64,000 nucleotides of DNA, from assembly GCF_021789175.1 (NCBI RefSeq), contig NZ_CP084560.1, forward strand, positions 3,534,001 through 3,598,000. The letters run 5' to 3'. The translations under genes and the position numbers were made by a program. Position 1 is the first letter of the stretch. Every line of letters begins with the position of its first letter. The DNA comes from Arthrobacter sp. FW306-2-2C-D06B. GTDB taxonomy: Bacteria > Actinomycetota > Actinomycetes > Actinomycetales > Micrococcaceae. Under the pieces are notes generated by a model. It ran no database searches, was not told the DNA's origin, and saw nothing but the letters and a program-made list of their open reading frames with translations. Of this stretch, positions 52,108 to 60,189 are shown piece by piece.

Positions 52108-52535
52108 TTTGAGACCACCGCATCACACGTGGAGCCGGCAGGTGCCGCCTGGGCGACTTCTGCTGCGCGGACTTCCGTGCTGGCGCCGGCAGCGACTTCC
52201 TTCTCGATCATCGCGTGCCCGGCCACGCTGCTTGTCGTTCCCACGGCGATTGCGATCGTGTACTTCACGGACGCAGTTCCGGTGTTGTGCAGCGTCCCGG
52301 AGAAAGACCAGATGCCGTGAGCGTCGGCCGCGCATTGCACGTTCTTCAGCGCATCAGTGACGAGAGAGTCCGGCGCGGATACGCTCGGTGCGGGCGACGG
52401 TGGCGACGGAGGCGTCGAGGGCGCTGAAGGTGGTGCGGCGGCGCTCGGAGGTGGTGCTGACGACGGCGCGCCGCAAGCGCCAAGAGTAAAAACTCCGACA
52501 GCAGCGAGCACGACAGTAAAGGGCCAGTTCTGCAT
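52104..52535 (-). CDS. Small lipoprotein upstream of the L,D-transpeptidase
   Basis: The 143-residue protein has a signal peptide with lipobox TLGAC, then a Pro/Ser/Ala-rich linker. The C-terminal beta domain starts about residue 60 (KNVQCAADAHGIWSFSGTLHNTGTASVKYTIAI) and ends with STCDAVVSK. This looks like an FxLYD-type domain, which binds or assists partner proteins outside the cell. It is the first gene of the coupled pair with the L,D-transpeptidase and probably works with it. Confidence 0.75.
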   Translation of the reverse strand: MQNWPFTVVLAAVGVFTLGACGAPSSAPPPSAAAPPSAPSTPPSPPSPAPSVSAPDSLVTDALKNVQCAADAHGIWSFSGTLHNTGTASVKYTIAIAVGTTSSVAGHAMIEKEVAAGASTEVRAAEVAQAAPAGSTCDAVVSK

Positions 52536-52680
52536 TCTTCCCCCAAAAAATGTTCATAACCTGCCCAGAACCGTGTTCCTGGCCAGCAACATTTGCGAGA
52601 CTACCAGCGCCCGGACTTCAACCGGGAGATTTCCACCACAAAACTTCCCGCGCCAAACATCAAACGTCTAACCTTTAAGC

Positions 52681-53946
52681 ATGGCCTCAACTCACCCGAC
52701 TCCCCACGCAACGGAAGCAACAACTGTGCCCACCAGCGGCGGCACGGTGGCGCCGAAATCCCGGGTGGTCGCCGTCGTCGGGATCATCGCCGTCATCTTG
52801 ATCGGCCTTAACCTGCGCGCCGGCATCACCAGCGCGGCGGCGCTGTTCCACGATCTACAGGCATCCCTCGGCTACGGGGCGCTCGTCGCGTCGATTCTTC
52901 CGTCCATCCCCTTGTTGTGCTTCGCCGTGGCAGGACTGGGAACCTCGTGGCTGTCTCGCCGGATCGGCGTCGAGAAGTCGATCTTCGTGGCGCTGGCCAT
53001 GCTGGCGGCCGGGCTCCTGGTCCGCAGCGTGCCCGCGACCGGCGCCCTCCTCGCCGGAACAGTGCTGGCGATGTCCGGCCTGGCGGTGTGCAACGTGGCC
53101 ATGCCTTCATACATCCGCGAGCACTATGCAAGCAAGACCTCCCTGATGACCGGCCTCTACACGTTCACCATGTCCGGCGGTGCCACCTTCGCCGCCGCAA
53201 TCAGCGTCCCCTTGGCCCAACAACTAGGCTCGCCGTCGATGGGATTGGCGGCGTGGGGCCTCCTTGGCGTCGCCGCACTTCTTGGCTTCCTCCCGATGGT
53301 CCTCCACACCCATCGCACTTCACGGAAGGCCAACCAGGAGCGCGTATCCATGTGGCCCCTCCTGCGCACCCGGTTGGGATTCCTCATCACTTCCATCTTC
53401 ACGTTGCAGGCCCTCCTGGCGTATGCCGTGATGAGTTGGTTTGCCTACATCCTGACAACCCAAGGACTCAGCGCCTCCGAGAGCGGCCTGCAGTTCGGAC
53501 TCATGCAGCTGGTTTCAGTGGCCGCCGGCATGATCCTCCTGGCCATTGGCTCGCGACCCGGCATGATGCGGCCGGCCTTGTACCTGGGTAGCGGGACCAC
53601 CCTTCTGGCGGTCCCGGCGATGCTGTTGCTCCCGACGTCGTTGGCCTCGGTTCCCGCCGTAATGTTCGGTTTCGGCCTGGGCATCTTCCCCTTGGTCTTG
53701 GTGATCATCAGCCGCAGCGGGCGTACGACGGCGGAGACCACCGCCATGTCGACCGTCGCCCAGTCCGTGGGGTACTTGATCGCGGCGTTGGGACCGTTCG
53801 GCATGGGCCTGCTCCACAGTGCCACCGGCGCTTGGACCCTCCCGCTCTCGCTCCTGGCCCTGGCGGCCCTGGCCCTCATGGTCACCTGCCACCAGCTGAC
53901 CAGCAAACGCACGCCGATCAAGGCCGGACCGAGGCCCGTGGCATGA
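52681..53946 (+). CDS. MFS transporter, CynX/NimT type
   Basis: The 421-residue protein has 12 helices and the CynX signature LIGLNLRAGITSAAALFHDLQASLG; MPSYIREHY is also characteristic. This group includes cyanate and nitroimidazole transporters, so export of a small organic molecule is plausible. The ATG overlaps nothing upstream; AT-rich promoter sequence (52560-52680) precedes it. The stop overlaps the start of the GntR gene as ATGA, so the regulator is coupled to it. Confidence 0.88.
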   Translation: MASTHPTPHATEATTVPTSGGTVAPKSRVVAVVGIIAVILIGLNLRAGITSAAALFHDLQASLGYGALVASILPSIPLLCFAVAGLGTSWLSRRIGVEKSIFVALAMLAAGLLVRSVPATGALLAGTVLAMSGLAVCNVAMPSYIREHYASKTSLMTGLYTFTMSGGATFAAAISVPLAQQLGSPSMGLAAWGLLGVAALLGFLPMVLHTHRTSRKANQERVSMWPLLRTRLGFLITSIFTLQALLAYAVMSWFAYILTTQGLSASESGLQFGLMQLVSVAAGMILLAIGSRPGMMRPALYLGSGTTLLAVPAMLLLPTSLASVPAVMFGFGLGIFPLVLVIISRSGRTTAETTAMSTVAQSVGYLIAALGPFGMGLLHSATGAWTLPLSLLALAALALMVTCHQLTSKRTPIKAGPRPVA

Positions 53947-54623
53947 GCCTGACCCCTTCGCACCGGCCCGTCTTGGCCGAGGAAGTCACCAGGCAACTGC
54001 GCGGCATGATCCAGTCCGGAGAGTGGCCGCTGCAGGAAAAGATTCCGGCCGAGCCGGAACTCATGGCCTCGCTCGGAGTCTCCCGCGGGACACTCCGCGA
54101 AGCCATCAAGGCCTTGGCGCACAGCGGCATGTTGGAGGTCCGCCGCGGTGACGGTACCTATGTCCGGGCCACGAGCGAAATCTCCGGCGCAGCCCAACGC
54201 ATGTACAAGGAACATACGCAGGAGCACGTAGTCGAGGTCCGGGTGGGGCTCGACACCCAGGCCGCCCGACTGGCGACGAAGCATGCCACGGCCGAGGACA
54301 TCGCCGCCATGCGGGCCCTTCTCCAACGACGCCACGACGCGTGGCTCGCCGCCGACTACCCTGCCTGGGCCCGGGCCGATTGGGATTTCCACGAACGGGT
54401 GGCGCTGGCTTCGGGCAACCCGTTGCTGCACCAGCTGTATGTGTCCTTCGGCGGGGTCTTCAACGACGATCTCCTGCGCCAGCAGCGCAAGGCCGGCTTC
54501 AACGGCATCCCGCACGAAGGCCACGACGAGCTCGCCGACGCCATCGAGGCACGCGACGAGGCTGCCGCCGTCGCGAGCGTCTACCGCAACCTGGACTTCG
54601 CGGCGGAATGGATCAACAGCTGA
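53943..54623 (+). CDS. GntR family (FadR subgroup) regulator
   Basis: The 226-residue protein has the GntR winged helix (IPAEPELMASLGVSRGTLREAIKAL, then GMLEVRRGDGTYVRA) and a helical FCD ligand domain with metal-type His/Asp residues (ARADWDFHERVALASGNPLL). It binds a carboxylate ligand in most relatives. Coupled to the MFS gene by a 4-base overlap, it probably controls it. Its TGA stop runs into the first copy of the 32-bp repeat at 54623. Confidence 0.88.
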   Translation: MSLTPSHRPVLAEEVTRQLRGMIQSGEWPLQEKIPAEPELMASLGVSRGTLREAIKALAHSGMLEVRRGDGTYVRATSEISGAAQRMYKEHTQEHVVEVRVGLDTQAARLATKHATAEDIAAMRALLQRRHDAWLAADYPAWARADWDFHERVALASGNPLLHQLYVSFGGVFNDDLLRQQRKAGFNGIPHEGHDELADAIEARDEAAAVASVYRNLDFAAEWINS

Positions 54624-54701
54624 CGCCCGCTCACCTATATCGGCGTTTCCCCCAACGCCCGCTCACCTACGACAGGCTTTTGACCAACGCCCGCTCACCT
54701 A
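54623..54701. repeat. 32-bp-period repeat, two and a half units
   Basis: ACGCCCGCTCACCTA occurs at 54623, 54655 and 54687, exactly 32 bases apart. The 17-base segments between are partly alike (8 of 17 positions), ending CCA. The first copy starts at the last base of the GntR stop codon, and the third covers the stop codon of the opposite-strand MBL gene. Too short and too regular to be CRISPR, and no cas genes occur. Confidence 0.7.
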
Positions 54702-56078
54702 CGCCGGAGCGGCGCGCGTCAGCTCGACGCCGGCGTCGGCTGCCTCACGGAAGAGTGCGTCGATGAGCACCACGTCGCGGCCGGCACGATGCAGCAGGCT
54801 TGCGGCGACGTTGGCCCGGTAGCCGGAGGTGCAATGCACCCAGATCCTGGAATCCGGCAGTTCGTCCAGCCGGAGCAAAAGCTCGTGCAGTGGAACGTTC
54901 GCCGCGCCTTGGACGTGGGAGGCGGAAAATTCCTCGGTGCGGCGCACGTCCAGCACGGTTTCGCCGGGGGTTCGGTCCCGCACCAGCCCCGTCCAGTCGG
55001 TGATCGGATAGTGCACCAACGATGCGCCTGGTGCCAGAGCCCCGGGATCCTCGCCGACGGCGGCATCCGGGGAGTCGAATCCGATCCTTGCGAGGTCACG
55101 GATGGCCTTTTCGACGTCGGCATGGGCGCCCAGCAAAGTCAGCGGCTGGTTCCATGGCAGGACCCAGCCAAGGTAGCTCGTGAAGCTCGATCCTGTCCCG
55201 TATTCAAAGGCCACGCTGCCGCGCAGGTGGCTCGCGGCGAATGCGACCCGGTTGCGCAGGTCAACCACCCATTCTCCGGCCTCGAGCCTGCGCTCCAGCT
55301 CCGCGGGCTCCAACGATTCCGGCACCTCGAGCATCGCGGGCCCCGGACCCACGGCGTTGAGCGGACTCATGTGCGCGTAATAGCTCGGGTATGCCGTGAT
55401 ATTCGTCAGGAGGTGCCTGACAAAATGGTCTTCGTCCGGGTCGGTGAGTGCGTGGTTGGTGGCGGCCTGCTCCCCGATCGTCGATGCCGGGATCCTGCTC
55501 GCAGGACCGATGGAGCAGAACGAACCGAAGCCATGGGTTGGATACAGGATCGCCTCCGGCGCTGCCTCAGCAAGGAGCCGCCGGACCGAGGCGTACTGGT
55601 CATGGGCCAGTCCGGCGGTGTCCTCCGGAGCAATCAAATCAGTCCGGCCCACAGAACCGTAGAGCAGGCTGCCCCCGGAAAACACCGCTTGCCGGACGCC
55701 AGTGCCGGCGTCGGGGTCTGAAACCACATAGGCCAGATGGGTGTGCGTGTGGCCCGGGGTGGCCACTGGCTTGACGGAAAGCCTGCCTACCTTGAACGTC
55801 TCCCCCGGAACCACCGGTTCCCGCTTAAACGACACGCTGTCCGCGGCATTCACCAAATAGCGGGCGTTCTGGTGCCGGGCAAGGAGGAGGCCACCCGTGA
55901 GGTAGTCGTTGTGGAGGTGGGTCTCAGCGACATGCGTGATGACCACCCCCGCAGAACGCGCTGCCGTTTCGACGCGGTCGGTATCACGCTGGGGGTCGAT
56001 CACGAGCGCCACCGTGCCGTCATGAACGAGGTAGCTGCGGTCCCCCAATTGGGTCGTTTCGACGACGACGACGTCCAT
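54699..56078 (-). CDS. MBL-fold persulfide dioxygenase fused to two rhodanese domains
   Basis: The 459-residue protein starts with a metallo-beta-lactamase domain (HVAETHLHNDYLTGGLLLA: H54, H56, D58; PTHGFGSFC further on) of the ETHE1/CstB group. Two rhodanese modules follow. The first (about 255-340) lacks a recognisable active-site Cys. The second has C416 in VHCTSGYRANVAAS. Such proteins oxidise persulfides to sulfite with iron and move sulfane sulfur. It would protect against sulfide or persulfide. The C-terminal end overlaps the 32-bp repeat. Confidence 0.88.
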   Translation of the reverse strand: MDVVVVETTQLGDRSYLVHDGTVALVIDPQRDTDRVETAARSAGVVITHVAETHLHNDYLTGGLLLARHQNARYLVNAADSVSFKREPVVPGETFKVGRLSVKPVATPGHTHTHLAYVVSDPDAGTGVRQAVFSGGSLLYGSVGRTDLIAPEDTAGLAHDQYASVRRLLAEAAPEAILYPTHGFGSFCSIGPASRIPASTIGEQAATNHALTDPDEDHFVRHLLTNITAYPSYYAHMSPLNAVGPGPAMLEVPESLEPAELERRLEAGEWVVDLRNRVAFAASHLRGSVAFEYGTGSSFTSYLGWVLPWNQPLTLLGAHADVEKAIRDLARIGFDSPDAAVGEDPGALAPGASLVHYPITDWTGLVRDRTPGETVLDVRRTEEFSASHVQGAANVPLHELLLRLDELPDSRIWVHCTSGYRANVAASLLHRAGRDVVLIDALFREAADAGVELTRAAPA

Positions 56079-56104
56079 GCGGAGAGTCTATCCCCGAGAA
56101 CACG

Positions 56105-56167
56105 CAACGCGGGGTCACTTAGCGCCCATTCCGATGCTCCGGATGGGCGCTAAGTGACCCCGCGTTG
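56105..56167. repeat. 63-bp palindromic element, family A, copy 3
   Basis: Perfect 25-bp arms begin CAACGCGGGGTCACTTAGCG; the centre is 13 bases. Relative to copies 1 and 2 the arm reads TTAGCGCCCAT instead of TTACGGCCCAT, and the opposite arm changes to match. It lies between the MBL-rhodanese gene and fprA copy 2, both on the minus strand. Confidence 0.9.
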
Positions 56168-56173
56168 TAGAAA

Positions 56174-57640
56174 CTAGACCTGGGCGGCCACGCCGTCGCG
56201 GGAAATGTCCACCATGTCCTCACGCGGCACCACCTTGATGCGTTCGCGCTTGACCTCGACGCCGTGCGAGGTGCCGGCCTCGGAAGCGGCGGCGCCCAAA
56301 GCGAGCTCGTGGGCGTCCAGTGCCAGCCAGCCTTCCCAACTGGTGAACTTCACGCCGCGGGCGTCCAGGAGTTCGACGACGGCGTCCGCCTCGGGAACTG
56401 CGGCCAACGGCAGGTTTTCGCGGTCTTCCAGGAGGTAGGTGACCGTCTCCAGCGCGTCACCCTTGGTGTGGCCGATCAGGCCGACGGGGCCGCGCTTGAT
56501 CCAACCCGTGGCGTACAAGCCCGGAACGTGCTCGCCGGAAGCGTCCAGCACGCGGCCGCCGTCGTTCGCGACGACCCCACGACGGTGGTCGAACTCTACG
56601 TCCGGCAGGGCGGAACCGAAGTAGCCGATGGCGCGGTACACGGCCTGGACCGGGTAGTCGACGACCTCGCCGGTACCGCGCGCATTGCCCGTGCCGTCCA
56701 GCTCGGTGCGCTCGAACTTGATCGCGGCAACCTTGCCCGGGGTCTCCGCGGAATCCACGATCTCCACCGGGCTGTGCAGGAAGTGCAGGTGCAAGCGACG
56801 GGAGGCCTTGAGCTCGGAGAGGTCCTCGGGCTGCTCGGCGATCCAGTTGGTGAGGGTACCCACCATGGTCTTGGTCTGGTTGTTCGTCTGGATCTGGCGG
56901 TCCGACTCTTCGTCGAACTCGAAGTCCTCGGCGTAGAGGATGATGTCGACGTCCTTGGAGTGGGACAGTTCGCGGAGCTCCAGCGGGGTGAACTTCACCT
57001 GTGCCGGACCGCGGCGGCCGAAGACGTGTACGTCGGTGACCGGGGAAGCCTTGAGGCCCGCGTAGACGTTGTCCGGAATTTCGGTGACCAGCAGGTCGTC
57101 GGCGTGCTTGGAGAGGACACGGGCAACGTCGAGTGCCACGTTGCCGTTGCCGAGCACGGCCACGGAGGTGGCTTCCAACGGCCACTGGCGGGAAACGTCG
57201 GGGTGGCCGTCGTACCAGGAGACGAAGTCGGCGCCGCCGAAGGAGCCTTCCAGTTCGATGCCCGGGATGTTCAGGTCCGCGTCCTTGATGGCGCCGGTGG
57301 CGAAGATGACGGCGTCGTAGTGCGTGCGCAGGTCTTCGATCGAGATGTCAGTGCCGTAGTCGACGTTGCCGAAGAAGCGGATGTCGCCGCGGTCCAGGAC
57401 CTTGTGCAGGGCGTTCACGATGCCCTTGATGCGGGGGTGGTCCGGGGCAACGCCGTAGCGGATCAGGCCGTAGGGGGCCGGGTAGCGGTCGAAGAGGTCG
57501 ATGCTGACCGTCAGCTCGCCGCTCTTGACGGCCTCGCTCTTGGTCAGGATGTCAGCTGCGTAGACGCCGGCCGGGCCGGAGCCGACGACGGCGACGCGCA
57601 GCGGACGTGCGGCGGTTCCTACGGTGGTGCTAGATGACAC
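56174..57640 (-). CDS. fprA: Ferredoxin-NADP reductase (FprA type), copy 2
   Basis: The 488-residue protein is very similar to copy 1 at 42662-44095: VAVVGSGPAGVYAADIL, YPAPYGLIRYGVAPDHPRIK, GNGNVALDVARVL. The GTG at 57640 is chosen because AAGGAACA lies 8 bases upstream; the longer frame starts inside the family B palindrome. It follows cysG on the same strand, so it probably supplies reduced ferredoxin to sirohaem-dependent sulfite or nitrite reductase. The nearby sulfonate transporter genes support a sulfur role. Confidence 0.93.
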   Translation of the reverse strand: MSSSTTVGTAARPLRVAVVGSGPAGVYAADILTKSEAVKSGELTVSIDLFDRYPAPYGLIRYGVAPDHPRIKGIVNALHKVLDRGDIRFFGNVDYGTDISIEDLRTHYDAVIFATGAIKDADLNIPGIELEGSFGGADFVSWYDGHPDVSRQWPLEATSVAVLGNGNVALDVARVLSKHADDLLVTEIPDNVYAGLKASPVTDVHVFGRRGPAQVKFTPLELRELSHSKDVDIILYAEDFEFDEESDRQIQTNNQTKTMVGTLTNWIAEQPEDLSELKASRRLHLHFLHSPVEIVDSAETPGKVAAIKFERTELDGTGNARGTGEVVDYPVQAVYRAIGYFGSALPDVEFDHRRGVVANDGGRVLDASGEHVPGLYATGWIKRGPVGLIGHTKGDALETVTYLLEDRENLPLAAVPEADAVVELLDARGVKFTSWEGWLALDAHELALGAAASEAGTSHGVEVKRERIKVVPREDMVDISRDGVAAQV

Positions 57641-57665
57641 GGCTGTGTTCCTTTTCAGTGTGCTT

Positions 57666-57731
57666 CCCAACTGGCTCGCATTTGTTGTCGTTTTGAGGGC
57701 TCATAACGACAACAACTGCGAGCTAGTTGGG
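57666..57731. repeat. 66-bp palindromic element, family B, copy 2
   Basis: Arms of 27 bases (57666-57692 and 57705-57731) with two mismatches; begins CCCAACTGGCTCGCA and ends TGCGAGCTAGTTGGG. It lies between cysG and fprA copy 2, which are co-directional. Confidence 0.88.
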
Positions 57732-57738
57732 TGAGGGG

Positions 57739-58995
57739 CTAAGGGGTGACGACGCGGGGCTTGTTAGGGGTCAGGGTGCTGTAGTCAGCGGTCTTGAAAT
57801 GTTCGGGGGCAAACGGGCTGACACGCACCACATCACCGATCACAATCACTGCGGGATTTGCGACGCCGGTGGCCTCGGCTTGGTCTGCAATGGTCGCCAG
57901 GGTGCCGATCGTGACGCGCTGTTCGGGCATGTAGCCGTTCTCTACGATACCTACTGGCGTGTCCAAGGGCATTCCGGATGCAGCGAGGGCAGCCGCGGAT
58001 TCCCTGAGTTTGGCGACACCCATGAGCAGGATCACGGTGTGGTCGGGACGGGCCGGGACCTCTGAAAGTTCCTCGTGGCCGGTCACCACGCTGAAGCCCT
58101 TCGCAAGTCCGCGGTGCGTCACGGGAATCCCGGCGGCCGCGGGCACGGAAATCGCCGAAGTGACACCGGGAACCACATCAACCTCGACGCCGTTCTGCCG
58201 GCAGAATTCGGCTTCCTCGCCGCCGCGGCCCAGGACGTAGGGGTCGCCGCCCTTGAGCCGCACCACCCGGTGGCCGGCCAGGGCTTCCTCGACGAGGATC
58301 CGGTTGATCTCCAGTTGCGGCACCGGGTGGTGGCCGGGGGTCTTGCCGACCTCGATCACGCGGACGTCCGGAGCAAGTTCGTGCAGCAAGTCGCGGGGTC
58401 CGAGGCGGTCCGCGACGACGACGTCGGCCTGGCCCAGGAGGCGGCGGCCGCGGACGGTGATGAGTCCGGAATCGCCAGGCCCGCCACCCACGAGGGCGAC
58501 GCTTCCGGTCGAGGCACGACGACGGCGGAGCGGCAGGTCTCCAGTCTCAAGTGCGGTGGCAACTGCGTCGCGCAAGGCCATGGCACGGCGCGGGTCTCCC
58601 CCGGCGTTGATGGCGATCTTCACGTCGTCTACAACGGCGACGGCGGGGGTCCAGGCTGCTGAGGCTTCGTGGTCGGAGGCGTTGACGCACCAGATGCGCT
58701 GCGCCTCGGCGTCGGCGGCTACCTGGGCGTCCACAGCGGCAACGCCGGTAGCCGTCTGGACGAACCACACGCCGTCGACGTCGGAGGAAAGGTAAGTGCG
58801 CGGCTCCCAGGTGAGCAGGCCGGAGGCGGCGAGTTCCCTGAGCGCGTCAGAGGCAACGGGGGCCACCACAGTCACCCGGGCGCCGGCGTCGAGCAGTCCC
58901 TTGGCGCGTCGCGCAGCGACTGGTCCGCCGCCCACCACCAGCACCGGGCGGCCAAGCAGCCGCAGGGCTGTGGGGTAGATGTCCTGTATTGCCAT
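57739..58995 (-). CDS. cysG: Sirohaem synthase: precorrin-2 dehydrogenase fused to uroporphyrinogen methyltransferase
   Basis: The 418-residue protein joins a SirC-type NAD-binding domain (VLVVGGGPVAARRAKGLLDAG, 17-37) to a SUMT domain from about residue 178 (VGGGPGDSGLITVRG, VRLKGGDPYVLGRGGEE, GVTSAISVPAAAGIPVTHRG). It methylates uroporphyrinogen III and oxidises the product toward sirohaem, the cofactor of sulfite and nitrite reductases. The ferrochelatase step may be missing or done elsewhere. Start 58995 (MAIQDIYPTALRLL) is preferred over the longer frame to 59031. Confidence 0.92.
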   Translation of the reverse strand: MAIQDIYPTALRLLGRPVLVVGGGPVAARRAKGLLDAGARVTVVAPVASDALRELAASGLLTWEPRTYLSSDVDGVWFVQTATGVAAVDAQVAADAEAQRIWCVNASDHEASAAWTPAVAVVDDVKIAINAGGDPRRAMALRDAVATALETGDLPLRRRRASTGSVALVGGGPGDSGLITVRGRRLLGQADVVVADRLGPRDLLHELAPDVRVIEVGKTPGHHPVPQLEINRILVEEALAGHRVVRLKGGDPYVLGRGGEEAEFCRQNGVEVDVVPGVTSAISVPAAAGIPVTHRGLAKGFSVVTGHEELSEVPARPDHTVILLMGVAKLRESAAALAASGMPLDTPVGIVENGYMPEQRVTIGTLATIADQAEATGVANPAVIVIGDVVRVSPFAPEHFKTADYSTLTPNKPRVVTP

Positions 58996-59074
58996 GAAAA
59001 AACTGTAGGGCCGGTCCGTAACATGCTTCAAAGGTCCGGAAACACCAGTTCACGCTAGGTAACCCGGCGTCACA

Positions 59075-60115
59075 TTACGCCTCAGCGCTGGGCGCCTCCC
59101 AGCCAATCGCCGGAGCCACGTATTTGGCGATGTTGCCGAGCAGCTTGACGTTGTAATCCACCCCGAGTTGGTTGGGCACGGTAACCAGCACGGTGTCCGC
59201 AGCCTGGACCGCGGCGTCCTGCGCGAGTTCCGCGGCCAAGGCATCGGGTGGGCCGACGTAGCTCTTGCCGAACCGCGACAACGCACCGTCGAGCATGCCC
59301 ACTTGGTCGCGGTTCTCCACCTGGGCGCGCAGCCCGAAATAGTGTTCGTCCTCGGCGTCCACCACGGGAATGATGCTGCGGCTGACCGAGACCCGCGGCT
59401 CAAAACCGTGTCCTGCGGCTGCCCATGCCTCCCGGAACATGCTGATCTGTTCGGCCTGGAGCTGGTCGAAGGGAACTCCCGTGTCCTCGGTGAGCAGGGT
59501 GGAGCTCATGAGGTTCATGCCTTGTTCCGCAGCCCAGACGGCTGTCTTGCGGGTGCCGGCGCCCCACCAGATGCGCTGCGGCAGCCCGGGCGATGTCGGT
59601 TGGATCGGGAGGAGGCCACGCCCGCCGCCCATGAAGGAAGGATCGGCTTCGGCCACTCCATGGCCCGCGATGGCATGCCGGAATACGGCGGTGTGGCGGC
59701 GGGACATCGCGGCGTCGTCCTCACCCTCGGCTGGCGTGTAGCCGAAGTACCGGGCGCCGTGCAGGGCAGGCTCGGGTGAACCACGGCTGATGCCCAACTG
59801 GAGCCTGCCTTGGCTGATGAGGTCCGTGGCCGCGGCTTCTTCGGCCATGTACAGCGGGTTTTCGTAACGCATGTCGATCACGCCCGTGCCCATTTCGATC
59901 CGGTTGGTGCGTGCCGCGATGGCCGCCAACAAGGGGAACGGCGAGGCTTGTTGGCGGGCAAAGTGGTGCACGCGGAAGAAGGCCCCGTTGATGCCCAGTT
60001 CCTCGGCCGCAACCGCAAGGTCGATCCCCTGCAGCAAGGCGTCGCCGGCCGAAGGAGTGCGCGAGCCTTGGACGGGTCCCCAATGGCCGAAGGAAAGAAA
60101 ACCGATTCGTTTCAT
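59075..60115 (-). CDS. Luciferase-like flavin monooxygenase
   Basis: The 346-residue protein is a bacterial-luciferase-fold enzyme: MKRIGFLSFGHWGPVQG, then FFRVHHFARQQASPFPLLAAIAARTNRIEMGTGVIDMRYENPLYMAEEAAATDL and GRLQLGISRGSPEPALHG. It oxidises a substrate with FMNH2; members include alkanesulfonate and alkane monooxygenases, but this one is closer to generic LLM oxidoreductases. The ATG at 60115 is chosen; a GTG at 60130 is possible. It lies downstream of the ABC transporter genes, which may point to an organosulfur substrate. Confidence 0.85.
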   Translation of the reverse strand: MKRIGFLSFGHWGPVQGSRTPSAGDALLQGIDLAVAAEELGINGAFFRVHHFARQQASPFPLLAAIAARTNRIEMGTGVIDMRYENPLYMAEEAAATDLISQGRLQLGISRGSPEPALHGARYFGYTPAEGEDDAAMSRRHTAVFRHAIAGHGVAEADPSFMGGGRGLLPIQPTSPGLPQRIWWGAGTRKTAVWAAEQGMNLMSSTLLTEDTGVPFDQLQAEQISMFREAWAAAGHGFEPRVSVSRSIIPVVDAEDEHYFGLRAQVENRDQVGMLDGALSRFGKSYVGPPDALAAELAQDAAVQAADTVLVTVPNQLGVDYNVKLLGNIAKYVAPAIGWEAPSAEA

Positions 60116-60150
60116 GCCCGCATCAACCACGGGGTGGGCCCGGGAATTCC

Positions 60151-60189
60151 TTAGCGCGTGCTCCCGGCGCCTTAGCGCGTGCTTCCGGC
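60151..60189. repeat. 21-bp tandem duplication at the permease 3' end
   Basis: TTAGCGCGTGCTTCCGGC (60172-60189, includes the permease stop codon and last codons) is repeated at 60151-60168 with one change (CTCCC). The period is 21 bases, so the duplicate holds a second in-frame stop just past the first. Confidence 0.8.

Noticed and set aside
54623..54701. CRISPR array
   Set aside because: Only three short repeats with related spacers and no cas genes; a tandem repeat explains it better.
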